Below are positions 10,683 through 23,800 of a stretch of 64,000 bases of DNA, piece after piece; position 1 is the first letter of the stretch; each line of letters starts with the position of its first letter. The DNA lies in the NCBI GenBank assembly GCA_009869945.1, contig WIXG01000006.1, positions 248,001 through 312,000 on the forward strand, written 5' to 3'. A model generated the notes under the pieces. The model was given only the letters and a program-made list of their open reading frames with translations. It had not been told where the DNA came from and did no database searches. Origin of the DNA: Mesaphorura yosii. Lineage: Eukaryota; Arthropoda; Collembola; Poduromorpha; Tullbergiidae. The translations under genes and the position numbers were made by a program.

Positions 10683-13411
10683 ATGGAGATCAATGAAATG
10701 CCGATTTGTGATGGAATTGTCAGTCCAGGGCCAACAGAATGCCTCAATAGTGCCGTGGTAATTGTAACAATCTTGATCTAAAAGTTCTAGTTTACAAATT
10801 GAGGCGGAAAGTTGTTTATGCATTTGATAACTGGCGTCGAAGATATTATTGTCATGAATTGCTTACTAAAATTGGTTTAGCGCACAATCGGCGCATGTTC
10901 AAGTGCATTTGTTTGTTACTGGGCTGACCTCATTGTGCCTAGTCTCACAATGAAGTCTCACGCGTGTGAATGAATGGGTTGGCTGGTCGGCAGTTATGAT
11001 CTACTTTTGATCCTGAAATCCTTTCACTGTTCACTTGCAGCGGAAACGAAGCAGTGGAACTGTAGAAATGGATTCATCAGACGAACTCCCCGCAAAGAAA
11101 TCTATCACTGAAGACGACATGATGAATGAGTAAGTCAAGTGGGAACTACAGGGCTCTGATTCTTGTCTTTGTCTTTCTTGTTTTCTTGGGCCACGTATTT
11201 CTAAACTGACTATAATTATTGCAGCAGTGGAGCTTACTGCAATATCCTGGAAACCCCTGAACATGTGGAACCTGTTGCTGCAGACAATCAAGGCCTCATT
11301 CGCCCGAACAAGATAATAATTCCAAAAGAGAACCTTCCACCGCCACCACACATGGATGATTGGACGCAGATATTCCTGGTAAGTTCAGCTAGTTACTGCT
11401 CCCTATGCATAGTGTGATGTGTGAATACACGTTTAATAGTCCTGGAGTCATTCGCAAAGACTGATGGCACTCAACGAGCTGATTGGAATATGTGAGCCAA
11501 CTCAGGTTCGTCACATGATGCAAGTGATCGAGCCCCAGTTTCAACGCGATTTTATATCGTTCCTGCCGAAAGAGGTACCTTTACGGCTGCCGAAGCATTT
11601 GCCAACTGTTAGCTAACCTTGTGACTTAATTCACTTGTAGCTGGCTCTGTATGTCCTCTCATTCTTGGAGCCAAAGGACCTGCTCCGTGCAGCTCAAACT
11701 TGCCGATATTGGCGAATTCTCGCTGAGGATAACTTACTTTGGAGAGAGAAGTGTCGTGAGGCTGGGGTTGGCTACTTTAGCGCCATGTCGCGAAGAGTTA
11801 ACAAACCCAAACAGGAGATTCCTCAATCACTTTGGAAACAGACATTCATGAGGCAGCACAATGTTGAGATGAACTGGAGGAATAGATCCATCCGAACCCC
11901 CAAAACACTGAAGGGGCATGACGATCATGTGATTACCTGCCTCCAGTTTTCTGAGAACAGGTTTGACTAATCTCACAGTTCATTTGCATTAAAATGCCTA
12001 AACTACAGCTCTAACGAAGTGGTGGCGTCTTTCTTGCATTCAAAGGATCGTCTCTGGCTCTGACGATAACACACTGAAGATTTGGTCCACAGCCACTGGA
12101 AAGTGTTTGAAGACTCTGCTGGGCCATACCGGCGGTGTTTGGTCATCTCAGATGTCTGGAAACATAATTGTGTCTGGAAGCACTGACCGAACTCTTCGAG
12201 TTTGGGACATGGAATTGGGGACCTGCACACATACACTGTATGGCCACACTTCGACAGTTCGATGCATGCATTTATTCGACGACAAGTAAGTTAATCGTTA
12301 ACCATGAACTCTTACCTGCAAGTAGTGTCACACCACCTACGAAATATGCTTGCCTACCTTACTGTAGGGTTGTCAGTGGATCTCGAGATGCCACACTCCG
12401 AATGTGGAATGTCGGAACTGGTGAATGCCTCCATGTTTTGGTTGGCCACATGGCTGCCGTGAGATGTGTGCAATATAATGGCAAATTGGTTGTGTCTGGA
12501 GCCTACGACTACATGGTAAGTGATTGCAGCGCTTCTTTCACTGTTGATAAATAAATGGAAAACAGCCAATACAAAATGCAAATAATGACCCGTGTTTAAA
12601 TCATAGGTAAGAATTTGGGACCCAAACACAGAGCAATGTCTGCATCAGCTGTCGGGGCACACCAATCGTGTCTACTCGCTTCAGGTAAAGCATTACAATT
12701 TTTGTCAGCCACAACTTTATCGGCCAGGCTATTCGACACATTTTATTTTATGTTTCACCAAAGTTTGATGGAATTCACGTGGTCAGTGGTAGTTTGGACA
12801 CAAGCATTCGTGTTTGGGATGTCGAAACTGGCTCTTGCAAACACACTCTCATGGGCCACCAGAGCCTGACCTCCGGAATGGAGCTGAGAGAAAATTTGTT
12901 GGTGTCCGGCAACGCGGACTCCACCGTCAAAATTTGGGACATCTCAACCGGGCAGTGCCTTCTGACTCTATCAGGTAAACCAGTCTTGGCAAGTATCAAT
13001 TTTAATATATGCTTGAATGAAACTAACGTGCGCAATTTTAACAGGAGCGAACAAACACCTCAGTGCAGTAACTTGTCTGCAATTGATTAATAAATTTGTT
13101 ATCACGTCTTCCGACGATGGAACAGTGAAATTATGGGACATAAAAACAGGTAACATGGGAGAAAATTTATAGTTAATGAGGATTTTGTTGTGAATGTAAT
13201 CAATATTTAATTGTTTTCGTATTTTTTAGGCGAGTTTGTTCGAAATTTGGTGGCTCTGAACAGCGGAGGCAGCGGTGGTGTTGTTTGGAGGATTCGAGCT
13301 TCAGAAACCAAACTTGTTTGTGCTGTCGGCAGCCGCAATGGCACTGAGGAGACAAAGCTCTTGGTTTTAGACTTTGAGGAGGAAGTGCCAAACTCAGCCG
13401 TCGTCGCTTGA
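10683..13411 (+). CDS. FBXW7: FBXW7 / archipelago, F-box and WD40 substrate receptor of SCF
   Basis: Eleven exons: 10683-10757, 11041-11129, 11225-11378, 11440-11574, 11641-11960, 12046-12285, 12368-12515, 12607-12684, 12764-12974, 13045-13149 and 13230-13411. All phases agree, giving 578 residues. The order is an acidic N-terminus, a dimerisation segment (~98-130, [20 protein letters not shown]), an F-box (~141-188, [19 protein letters not shown]) and eight WD40 repeats to the end. The three arginines that bind the phosphodegron in human FBXW7 (R465, R479, R505) are present as R330, R344 and R370 with the same spacing. The protein recruits phosphorylated cyclin E, Myc and Notch to the SCF ligase. 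The first exon ([11 protein letters not shown]) is less certain; the next in-frame ATG is at 11068. Acceptor GCAGCAG before 11225 permits a one-codon alternative. Confidence 0.95.
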
Positions 13412-16400
13412 CCTTTCTTTAACAGACGGCATACTCTCAACTGCGCAACTCTAATCACGACTTGAGATGGCAAATCTATGACTGGTATTCTTAAGATGTT
13501 ATCACACAGCCTTCGCCTAGCGGTAGGAGATCCTATTACCCTGTAGGACTTTGTGCCAGTATTCAACAACCGTGCGTTTACTCACACGATCATAAAATTA
13601 CCTCAAATCTTCCCACCATTAGAGCTAGCTAGAGCCGCAACCACTGCGCGAATGGGTTGAAAAGTTCAGCCAAGTTCCGAGCACTCCTTTTAATTGCTTA
13701 TAAAACTATCGATTTGACCCTAAATATGCCATTCTGTATTCTGTCAGTTGTAGATTTGTTCTCTTAAGTAGTCCAGTAAGTCTCAAGTAGTGTAGAAAGA
13801 TGTTCATAGTTCATTTCCTGTTTGATTGCAAAGTGCGAGGTTTGGTTGGTAGTTGATAATTCGGTGCTTGGAATTTGGCACGAAGGTTTCATTCCCTGTC
13901 GCCAACTGCTCACTCTTGCGCATTGTTGCGCTTACCATATTGGACAATGTGAAGCGACGAAAGAGACCCTGGCCCCGCTATGCACGAAAATGAGACGCCG
14001 AAGCATAAGTATGCTGATTTTTGTTGGAAATGACTAAAATAGAATGTGCGCTAAGTTGTGCGATCTTAATTACGCATTAAAACTGCGACTAGTGGTGAGT
14101 TGAAGTTAAGTTGGGCATTATTTGGTAATTACAATCTCAGCAGGTTCTTGGTTACGCATCCTGTAAGTTTGTAGTCTAGAATCAAGCGTTTCTTGAAATT
14201 ATTCTCCTAGATTAAGGCCAACTTTAAGCATTGTTGTCATCAAACGTGATAATATGACATAATTTTTATAATGTTGTTAGCAAACCACAGCTAAGGAGTT
14301 TGAATTCCACATTTTTGAAGAGTACATTAGCTAAGGACACAAGGTCTTAGGACAGATTGTGACCGTGTGAATCATGTTATTTACGTAGTGAGTGTAATGA
14401 TGAATTCAGGCCAGGGCTCTTTTGGTACAGTTCTTTGATTCGGATGGCATACTTTTATTTACGCTTATGTTTTATTTATTACTTAACAGTCAAAGGAAAT
14501 AAGGCTGATAAGATAGAAGCGATGCTTTTAGAAGGCAGATAAATACAAATTACATGTTAACCTTATTTTACTCGTGTCTGATTGAATAAAACAGTACCAC
14601 CTGCAGTTGTAACACAAGGTCACTTTTCTGTCCGCTGCCCTTGCACATATCAGCAGGCGCTGCTTCCCGCCTCAGCAAATGAAGGCTGAATACTCCGCTC
14701 AATTGTTTCTAAGAAGAACCGACCGACGCCACAGAGCCAGCATACTTGCAGAGTTCTGAGCGTTGCCTCGGTCTTGGCGTCACACAGTCTAGCGGAGAGG
14801 GAAAGTTGTTGCTACTGTTCATTCCGAGTTTTCACTCTCACCAGTTCGGGTCGTTGCAAGTTTTCTCCGTGCAAGCCTCCGCCAGCTAAAGCTGTTGCTC
14901 GTTCTTGGATCCCTTTGTCTCAGCCAGTCCACCAGAACAGTACCATCCTTCTTCATTCATTTAATTACGAGGCGTAATTGCATGTGATTAGCGTCGTGTT
15001 TAGAGTGTAGTGTCAGAACAGATTGTGGGTGATTTGAGACAGGGTGAATACGTCTATCTGCTGCTTTTTCCTCCACACAACCAAACCGGAACAAATTTTC
15101 CATTACACTAATTATGACTCAAGTCCAAACGAAGAATTTATGCAGCTGCAGCCCAAGAATGAATGAGCAAACGACAAAAGACAACGGACAAGAAACTTTA
15201 TCATTGAGCTAAAAGCAGGACAGGCAGTCAACGTGAGTAATCTTTCAGAATCAAGTTTGTCCACCAAAGCGACGCCAGCAAAGCAAGTGCTTTCTTTCTC
15301 TAAAAGCATACGCAAATTTGCTCCCGTCTTTGAGTAACAAACTTAATTAAACTTCTGTCAGCGTTATTTGTTGCCCCGCATCTGGCATTTCAAGCATATC
15401 CGCTTTTGTGCCGGTCTTAACTTATCATTTGGTCGTCTTCGATTCGCATTTCATCTCAAATTAGGCTGATCTGGCATGGGAACTGAGGGCCAGAATCCCG
15501 GCAGACAAACACCGTTTTCTACTTACAGTCTCAAACCCACCAGGTCGTTTATCATTCATCATCACTTTGCAGATCTCATCTCACATCTCGCGCGTAATAA
15601 AGTCGAGAGTTGGATTTTCGTGTTCACTGGAAAAAATATTTGTCTGCGAGACTCGGTGTTCTGCATTCAATATGCAGCGCGTGTGCTAGGTACGGTGGGA
15701 TTTGCGAGAAAGAAGTGTCAAAGTAAGTGAATATTATGCGAGATTATGGTTATTGCCATTGTCATGCCTGGCATGACTGGAATTCAGAGACTCGAGTTTC
15801 GAGATCACGTCGGGAGGGACAGACAGCCAGTCAGGCTAAGCGTCGGCTAATTCTCTGAAATATCGGTGCATCGAACAAGGAGAGGGTCGTCAGTTGACAG
15901 GAGACGTCGCGTGCCGCACTGCATTGCCGGCTCTTATTAAATTAGTTCAGGTGCACTCTTGCACTCTGCCAGAGATGAATAACTTATAAATATAACGTTG
16001 AGACAAAGTGAAGGGGTGCAGCGAGGAGAGAGCGAGGCCTTTGCTTTTGTTTGGGGTTGCGGTGCAATGGCAACAAAAAGCCAAGTAATTCATTCTAATC
16101 CGTATGACATGAAACCTTTAGCCTGCGCTGAGCCGAACCGAGCCCGTTTCTGTCTTCCGTGTTGCGCGTCACGTCTTCCTCTCGTTGTTCCCTGATTTTA
16201 ATAATAAATGAAACCGAGAGAAGCTTCCCACACGGCACGGCATCGCATGGCGCAATCAGTCAAGTCTCTCAGCCTTTCCATCTGCAAGATGAGCTGCGGA
16301 ATGATAGATTGCCTAAGTTGAAACGTGGCTCTAAACCACGAAGCGGATTCATCTCAATTTGCCAGAGCGTCAAATTAAAAATGCAGACAGGCGCTGGAAA

Positions 16401-19400
16401 GGTGCGAGTGAGGTAACATGCACCTCAAATTTAACCGTCACCTCAAAACTGCACCCAAACACAGTGTCGAAGTGAAGACCAGTGATAAGCATCCTTCCTT
16501 GGGCTTTGGTCGACGGGCGATCGTCTCTCTCGAGTCAAGAGAGCATAATTAATACCAGTGTCACGAATTATGTTTGCTTATTCACGGGCGAATTTAATTA
16601 CACGAACAAAGACTCCTTCATAATTTATGCCGGACAGAAGGAGTCTGGTAGCTAGCTGAAGATATGGCCGCGTGCATCTGAAGTGCAAAATGCAAAAGTT
16701 GGAGTGAATGTGAAAGTATGCGCCACTTTAAGCAATCTAAAATCCATCAAGTATGTACACACTACACTGGCTGGCTTGCGAAACCGACGGAGCTTAAAAG
16801 TTAGTTATTTAGAACATTCTTTCAACTCCCCATTTACATTTTCTCCCTCCGCATGAAATATGGACGCGAGTCGCGTTCAAGTTTTCAACCATCGCGTTCG
16901 CCGTTCGCATTATTAGTATTACATCGATTATACATTTTCGTGCCCTACCACGCTATTTTCATCTGCACTTTTCCCTGCCTGCTCCGTCCACGGGCCACAA
17001 CTCTTTCCCCTCCCTTCTTTCCAATTTCTTAAAGTAAATATGAACACGAAAATGCGCGAGGCTCGAATTAAAGAGAAACCCAATTATCGCACAGTTTATG
17101 CGCCTGGATCGAATTCGTTCGACATGGCGTTCTGAAACTCATTTGTCTTGCTTTCCGCCATTACTTTTGCCTTGTGCTTGCGCCGCCGAGATGAAAAATA
17201 AGATTTTAACGACGTACTTCAAGATTTCTTGATGAAAAGGTTTCCTTTTGTGCAATGCATGCAAATTTAGCAGCTTGAAATCCTGGAGGAGTCCTTAACT
17301 AGAACAACACATTCGCTCTTGTCGTAGGATTTTGCGTCCTTGCGTGTGTCGGAACTCCTGCAAGACACAAACGAAAATATTACGTCTTACGATGCGCGTA
17401 ATTTTATGCTAATCTCCAATAATAGCAAAACAAGCTACAAGTCGCTTCCTTCTCGACTTCCTCGTGCTAAATACAGAATGTGTCGCGCAGTCGGTCTTCG
17501 ATGATTATTCGCATTGCAAATCCTCTTGGCGTTTTATCATGCATCTACTCAGTTTTGTCCAAAATCCCTTTTACCCGCTCATTCGGCTTACTGCCATTTA
17601 AATGACTGACACGGCAACAGAAGCTGGATTCAACGTCTCCCGTCACTCCTAATGAGGATTCCATATCACGACGAAGTTCCTTTCTCGCGTGATCTGGTCA
17701 CAAAATTCAAATTCTGTCATTCTATAATCTTGGAGCGCATCTGCTCATGCGAATGAAACAGCCCAAACGAAGGAATCTTATTTGCCTTCTGCGTCCGCCT
17801 GAATGCACTTTTTAGTTTTGAATTTCAGTTGTCATTTTTCTGGGGTTAAATATAAAGTGTTAAGAAATCAAATGAAACTGTACATGAATTTAATACAACT
17901 TTCCATAGACTCTGTACATAATTTTCGTGCATAAAACAAATGATCTCGTTAATACGCCAGAGGTGAATGAAACAAATGAACCCGTGCATAAGTTGGTGAT
18001 ACATAAAATAATCATTACTGTCCATAAATTTATGACTTCTATTAATAGTCATCCAAAAGTAGAAACAACATTTTGTCCATTTTTTCGCTCAATTTTATAC
18101 TTCACTTTCTGCTAGGCAGTCCAATTGCTTAGAGTATCGCTCGTTTGAGTCAATGACTTTCATAGAATTACATTTAACACTCTAGACTAACTAAATTCGA
18201 TTTGTATTTGTTTTTTTTTAAAATCATAACCACTGGTCGAAGAAAAGAAAGCGGGGTCGTCCTTCCAGCGGAAAGAAAGTTGGTTCGCCAATGAGCATTT
18301 GTATTTCGACGTTAATTGATTTCATGTAATACGTCCTTTAACCTTTTAACTATTTCATTTTTTAAAGTAATTGCTCGTCTCTTCATACTTTCATTTCTTT
18401 TATGGACGTAGCTCTTTATTAACAGAATCATTTTATTTATGCACCTGAATTATGAATGTAATTTATGTATAGTTTCATTTGTTTTATTAACCGATAAATT
18501 CACACCCATTTTTCTGCCGTAAATAAACCCGGACCGTTCTTGTGATCTGCACATAGCTTTCCATCCACGACGCACCAGGGTAAATTGTCTATCTGCTCCG
18601 TGCGCATTTCACTCTTGAAATGGAATCCAGAAATCCCATTTTTTTGTGTCGTGGTACATTTATTGTAAACATTTCATCGGTCTGGCCTGGTTTTCTCGGC
18701 CTGGTACGGGAACGACACGACGAGGTTGGGAGTTCAAATTGTCCCTGTCTCTCCATCCGTTAAAATCACAAAGACAAAGACTTTCATGATGTCGTGCTTT
18801 ATTCAGAACACTTTTCACGAACCAAATGAGACGCATTCGCCATTCGCATTTCACCATTCGCAAACCTCAATTTCTGAAACAGATTATAATTTAATAGGAT
18901 AGTTAATCGACCATTCACTATTCACCATCTGCCTGCACATGTACACATACACATCATCATTTCGGGCAGAATTGCGCCGCGTGCACGCAGCACATAAGCA
19001 GCAAACAGTGAGTTCATGATTCACTTTCCCCGCATGTTCTCGTGTTGTATGCTTTGCTTGTGAGCTTGCACGGGCTTCGGCCGGGGAGGAATTCCCGGAG
19101 CAGCGACAGCATTATTGTGTCCCTTATTTTAAGATTTGGGGCCATAAATGTATATCTGCACAACTTTACTACTTCACTGCTCCTCATTCACAAGATACGA
19201 TTTCCATTTTTAAGACAATCTTTTCTCTTCCTTCCCAAGTACCTGCCTTGTTATCTCGTACAATTCTTTTCTGAATCTGCTCGCTGCGCTGCTCCCTTCA
19301 GGCAGGCTGCTGGCTGGCTGACAACCCCAGAGACCAATTTTTAGTTGCCAATATTGTGCACGCCGCGCAGTACGGAGAGGATGAATTTCCACACGCCATA

Positions 19401-20874
19401 CAATCCAAGAAAATGAGACTTCTGGTAGGAAATTCGGCATGAGGAGACGTACGTCGAGCATTGCTGCTTGCATGCATTTTCCCCATTGCATTTCCAGCAC
19501 GACAGACTTTCTCTTGCTTCTTATCACGCCACTTTACTCTTGAGAAAGCAGATCGGGCGCAGTGATGAATGAGCAGAACAGAAATCGTACACCGGTTCAC
19601 AGTCGCAGGTACGGTCAAACGAAGTCCCTTTTTCTTCGTTAGCCGGGATTGCCACAGTCAATTTCGGAAGCATAAATATCTTGCATACGGCCGACTGTTA
19701 GTTTTCGTGCGTTGCTGCATTCCGAGGCTTGCGGACGAATTTCATGTGGATACGGCACGCACTAAAGCATTTCGAGTATTGAAGTTTTTGTTTGTGTTTG
19801 GTATTATGTTTACTCATGTCCATGATTGCCACGATACTCCTGAATGCATTCATAACTTATTTTCCATCGTCCCTCTGTCTGGCCCGATGCCTACTGCATA
19901 CCGTCGCCACGATGCATCCAGGCACTTGTTGGCAGTAATTATGAGAACCTGAACATTTGTGAGGAGAAATGAACTCTCAACGAGTGCAGTGCAACGAGCT
20001 TTCACTGTGCTGAGCATTGCGGCTATGGTCAAATATTTATTCAGAAAACATGAGCCACAATGCAAATTCTGAGATTTTTGTACTCACATTCAGGATTCAC
20101 ATAAGCTTTGGGCTCGTGGAATGAAAAGCAGTTTTACTCTGTTCTTTATGCTGATACGCTATTTAAATATATACAAAGTTCTATTACAATTTCTAAGAAA
20201 TCAGTTTCTTGGACTGACGCACGGATTTTGTTTGTGCTTTGACAGGAACTGAACGCTGGAGTAGAACGGAAAGATCAAGAACGCCGGGACGAGGATTGAA
20301 TCCAGAAGCCACAAGCCACCTTTGCAGTCTGCTTCTCGATAACAATACAAACCACCAGACTCCGTACGCAAATCTGCACGCCCGCCCTCTCGCTCCATGA
20401 AAATAACCCTAAAAATAAAATCTAAAATTCAACAACAAAAGCATAAAATCAATTTTTTCCGAGAAGGACCGCAGCATGAAGTCCAGCACTGGAATTCAAT
20501 TGGCAGTGAAACTTTTCGAGTATGCTAAATCGCGTACAGTGCGAAGCGTAAATGCTTTGTCTGTGGCTATTGTCCGTCGTTATTGAGCCCAAACCAGAAC
20601 AACAAATCAGGCCGACCACAACAAACACGTACGGCAGAGAGGCCGACGTACTTTAATTCTATAATCCGCCTTATATTGGCTGTGAATGCGGTGCGAAGCA
20701 AGCGTTATGTGCACGTCCGTAATGAACTTGAGGCGTAATCCCTTTAAATAATGTACTCAGGCATTGCGCCACTAGGCTCGTGTTCGTGCGTTTCTGACAG
20801 ACAATAATGAAATGGAATGACGTGAAAGTGTGAGAAAACTTTTCACAGCAGCAACAAACTTGTCAAGCCGAAAA
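13412..20874. other. 7.5 kb without recognised coding exons
   Basis: The first kilobase should be FBXW7 3' UTR; an AATAAA lies at 14585-14590. The rest has no exon I can place. Around 14.6-16.2 kb the sequence becomes richer in G and C with many short open frames. This could be a promoter or non-coding first exon of the THSD1-like gene, whose coding start is at 20875. No repeat family was recognised. Confidence 0.4.
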
Positions 20875-23800
20875 ATGTTGCGGATGTTGCTTCCAAGTCC
20901 AGCATTTCCTCAACGCCAACGTCAACGCCACCGGACTGGTATTCGCTTCCTCGTCCTGCTTCTTTTGGCGCTGCTAGCGGGTGAGTTTGCGTCCGCGCGA
21001 AATTCGCAACGTGTTTGTCGGTAATCGTGTTACTTGAGTTACAAACTTTTCGCCGCGGCCGTCTGCCAGTCCGAGGTTGAGTGAGTTGTCCGAGTTCGCG
21101 TCGTGTTTTCTTACCTTGTTTACTGGGCCAAGACCTTTCTGAAAGACTTTACATGTCAAGTGTTTGTTCTGAAGATGAAATCGGCTGCGGTGGGTCGGTA
21201 AATAGCGTACGCTCAAGACTCTCAACAAGTTCTCATGGGTATAAATTTCAAGACAAGACTTAACTTTACAAGATTGAGCCTTGCAACCAGTGAGTGCGCT
21301 TAGCGCAAAGGAAGAACGCACTCTGAGAGAAAAATGAGTACACAAGAAACGGTGTATAAATGAAAGAAACATTTAAAGTGAACTCATAAAAATTTGGAGC
21401 AATTTGAGAGGGGTAAAGAAAAGCTCGCCATTATTTTGTGAGCCTGAAATTTACTTTTCCCTTTCTTTGTGCCGTGCCGAGCAGAGAGCAGTCAGCAGGT
21501 AATAAAGGCAGGGACTATAAAATGCGGCTGCCGAGTCGGCCGGGCGAAGTAAGCCATGGGTTTGATACTCTGGCTATACGGCGAAGTTGTTGCCTTATTG
21601 CGGGTTTCCCAGGTTGTGGAAACGACCAGACCAGACAGATGAATTGTGCATATGCAAGCACCGTTGGGCCATATTCCACAAAACAGCATAAACGGAACGG
21701 AGAAAAGATTTCTTAGAATTGCCTCGCAACACAAATGAGGCCAACACAAACCCAAACGCCACCGTAAAAGTGCAAATATCAAGTTGCGAATTTTTTAGAC
21801 TTTTTATCGCCTAATTCAAATTCAGGAAAGGTAGCTAGTACGTAAACGAATCTGTTACGTTATGATTCCATTACGAGACGCACCGCTCTCAATTTGTATC
21901 CTTGTTAATGGTAGGCGGTAGGAAACGATGCGATTCCCAATATTTTAAAATTTCCTGTGGCCATTTCGCAGTAATGAGAATCACGTGTCGAGCCCCGAGC
22001 TCCGACTCGGCCTCTAATTGAAAATGCGAAATAATATGGACGGGGACGCAGCCATAGACTTATAAGAAATAGACTACGGACTTCTCGCTTCAAGTGAACA
22101 AATCGCTTGTGAGCCCGAACTGGTTAAGGTATTTTCTATCTACTACTCATGTGTTGGTTGCTAGGCAATACGAGTGCCCTAATAACTAATCCTACTCACA
22201 AGAATTGTGGGAGGTCCAACATCTAGTTTTAATAATAATTAACACATCACTGGGCGCAGCTGAGCCGTGAGTCTATGATGCGGTTTACTTTTGCGCACTT
22301 GTGAAATGGTGATTTGGAATTTTGAAAATGACAGATCCACTGCTGTGATTTATTGTCAACGCCAGCAAATAGCAAATGCGGTGCCGGCACCACATCAAAA
22401 CTTGAGTCGAAATGCCAGGCTCCAAGCCTCGAAATGAGCTACTTCGACACGACGCCCACGGCCATGGCCTAGCTTGGCCATGCATGCCGCGGCGCGGCGT
22501 AGGACTGAAAAAAAGAACTTGAGTGCGTGTAAATGCGAATTGAAGCTGGTCGTGATTTCTTTACTAAATACTTCCACTTTACCTGCCACGACGCGGAGCG
22601 CGCCGCAGGATTTCCCAAATTGAAGTGGGGCCCTTGTAGTTTGGAAATACGCGCCGTGCATGGCAAACGCATAACTCAGAGCGCGCGTGTGTGTTTGTGA
22701 TAAGATGGAATCTTATCGACGACTCCAATCCAGTCGTGGCTCGTGGGTAGTATTTTATGGACTGCGATCCCCATTGAGACGACTTACTCTCAACCGCAGT
22801 CTATAATCATACGCCAATAATATATTTCCCATACGCCTATGTAATGACATTTCTTGCCCAAAGTGAAGTATTTATTTCTTTATCCTGCGTGCTCCGTGCG
22901 CGTGCTGGACTTCGTTTGTGAACTCTTAAATCCATACCGCATGTGTATTGTTATTGGATTGAGAACTCTGTGCGTGCGTGCCTGGCTGCTCGTGGCTGCC
23001 GTGTCCATTATAACCACATTATTATTACGGCAACAATTTTTGTTGCCAGTTGTCGGCTACAAGTTACCAAGTTTGCGGAAAAGGAACTTTTGAGAGTTCA
23101 GAGAGAAAGAAATCTCTGGCCAACATTTTGTGTTGGACGGAATTACTGTTTTAGGTTTTTATTCGAACAAACACTGCTTTCATTCCATACAACTGAAGCC
23201 CTGAGAGTTTCCGTCCGAAAGCCAATTTCTGCTGTTCTGTTCTGCGGTTGGTCTTAAATTGTAATAAACAGCGAAGCAAGTCAAGTGCAGAGAACACAAA
23301 ACACAATGACCACGACTCATGAATTGAATTGAAGTCCAGTGCAGGAATTCGTGAGTTTGACTTTTGTGAAGCAGAACTTCTCCCGACTGTTCTATTTAGC
23401 ACAAAATACAGTCGCGACTTAACAACTCGGTGAAAGAGAAAATGAAGAAATAAAAATAAAAGACGTCGAGCAACAGTTTGAGACCTGCACAAGACTCGCG
23501 TGAGACTCTCTCTTCCACTTTCGACGCCTTCCCTGTTGCCACTATTTCTGTCATTACTAAATTTGATTCGACTGACCTTTCAGCTCCGAAGTTTTCACTT
23601 TTGTTCCCAAATTCTCAAAACATGCTTTCCCATCGAGAACTTATTTACTCACTCGTCTGTTGATTAATTAAGTTGTACACGTTCGTAATTACACTGAGCG
23701 TACAAGCCAAGAGTGTTGTGACCCATGATTATGGGGAACAGATCAGCGTGAGCATCGGTCGGCCAAATTGGCTCGCTGGCTTATTTCCACTGGGAATTGC

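Noticed and set aside
10596..10823. 75-codon minus-strand frame overlapping the proposed first FBXW7 exon.
   Set aside because: The plus-strand reading of the same bases begins with ATG after an in-frame stop and joins FBXW7 in phase 0, which explains the open minus frame as a shadow.
22441..22510. GC-rich stretch with partial palindromes (GGCCATGGCC and nearby GCATGCCGCGGCGC).
   Set aside because: The palindromes are short and imperfect, lie in an intron of the THSD1-like gene and show no terminal repeats or target duplications.
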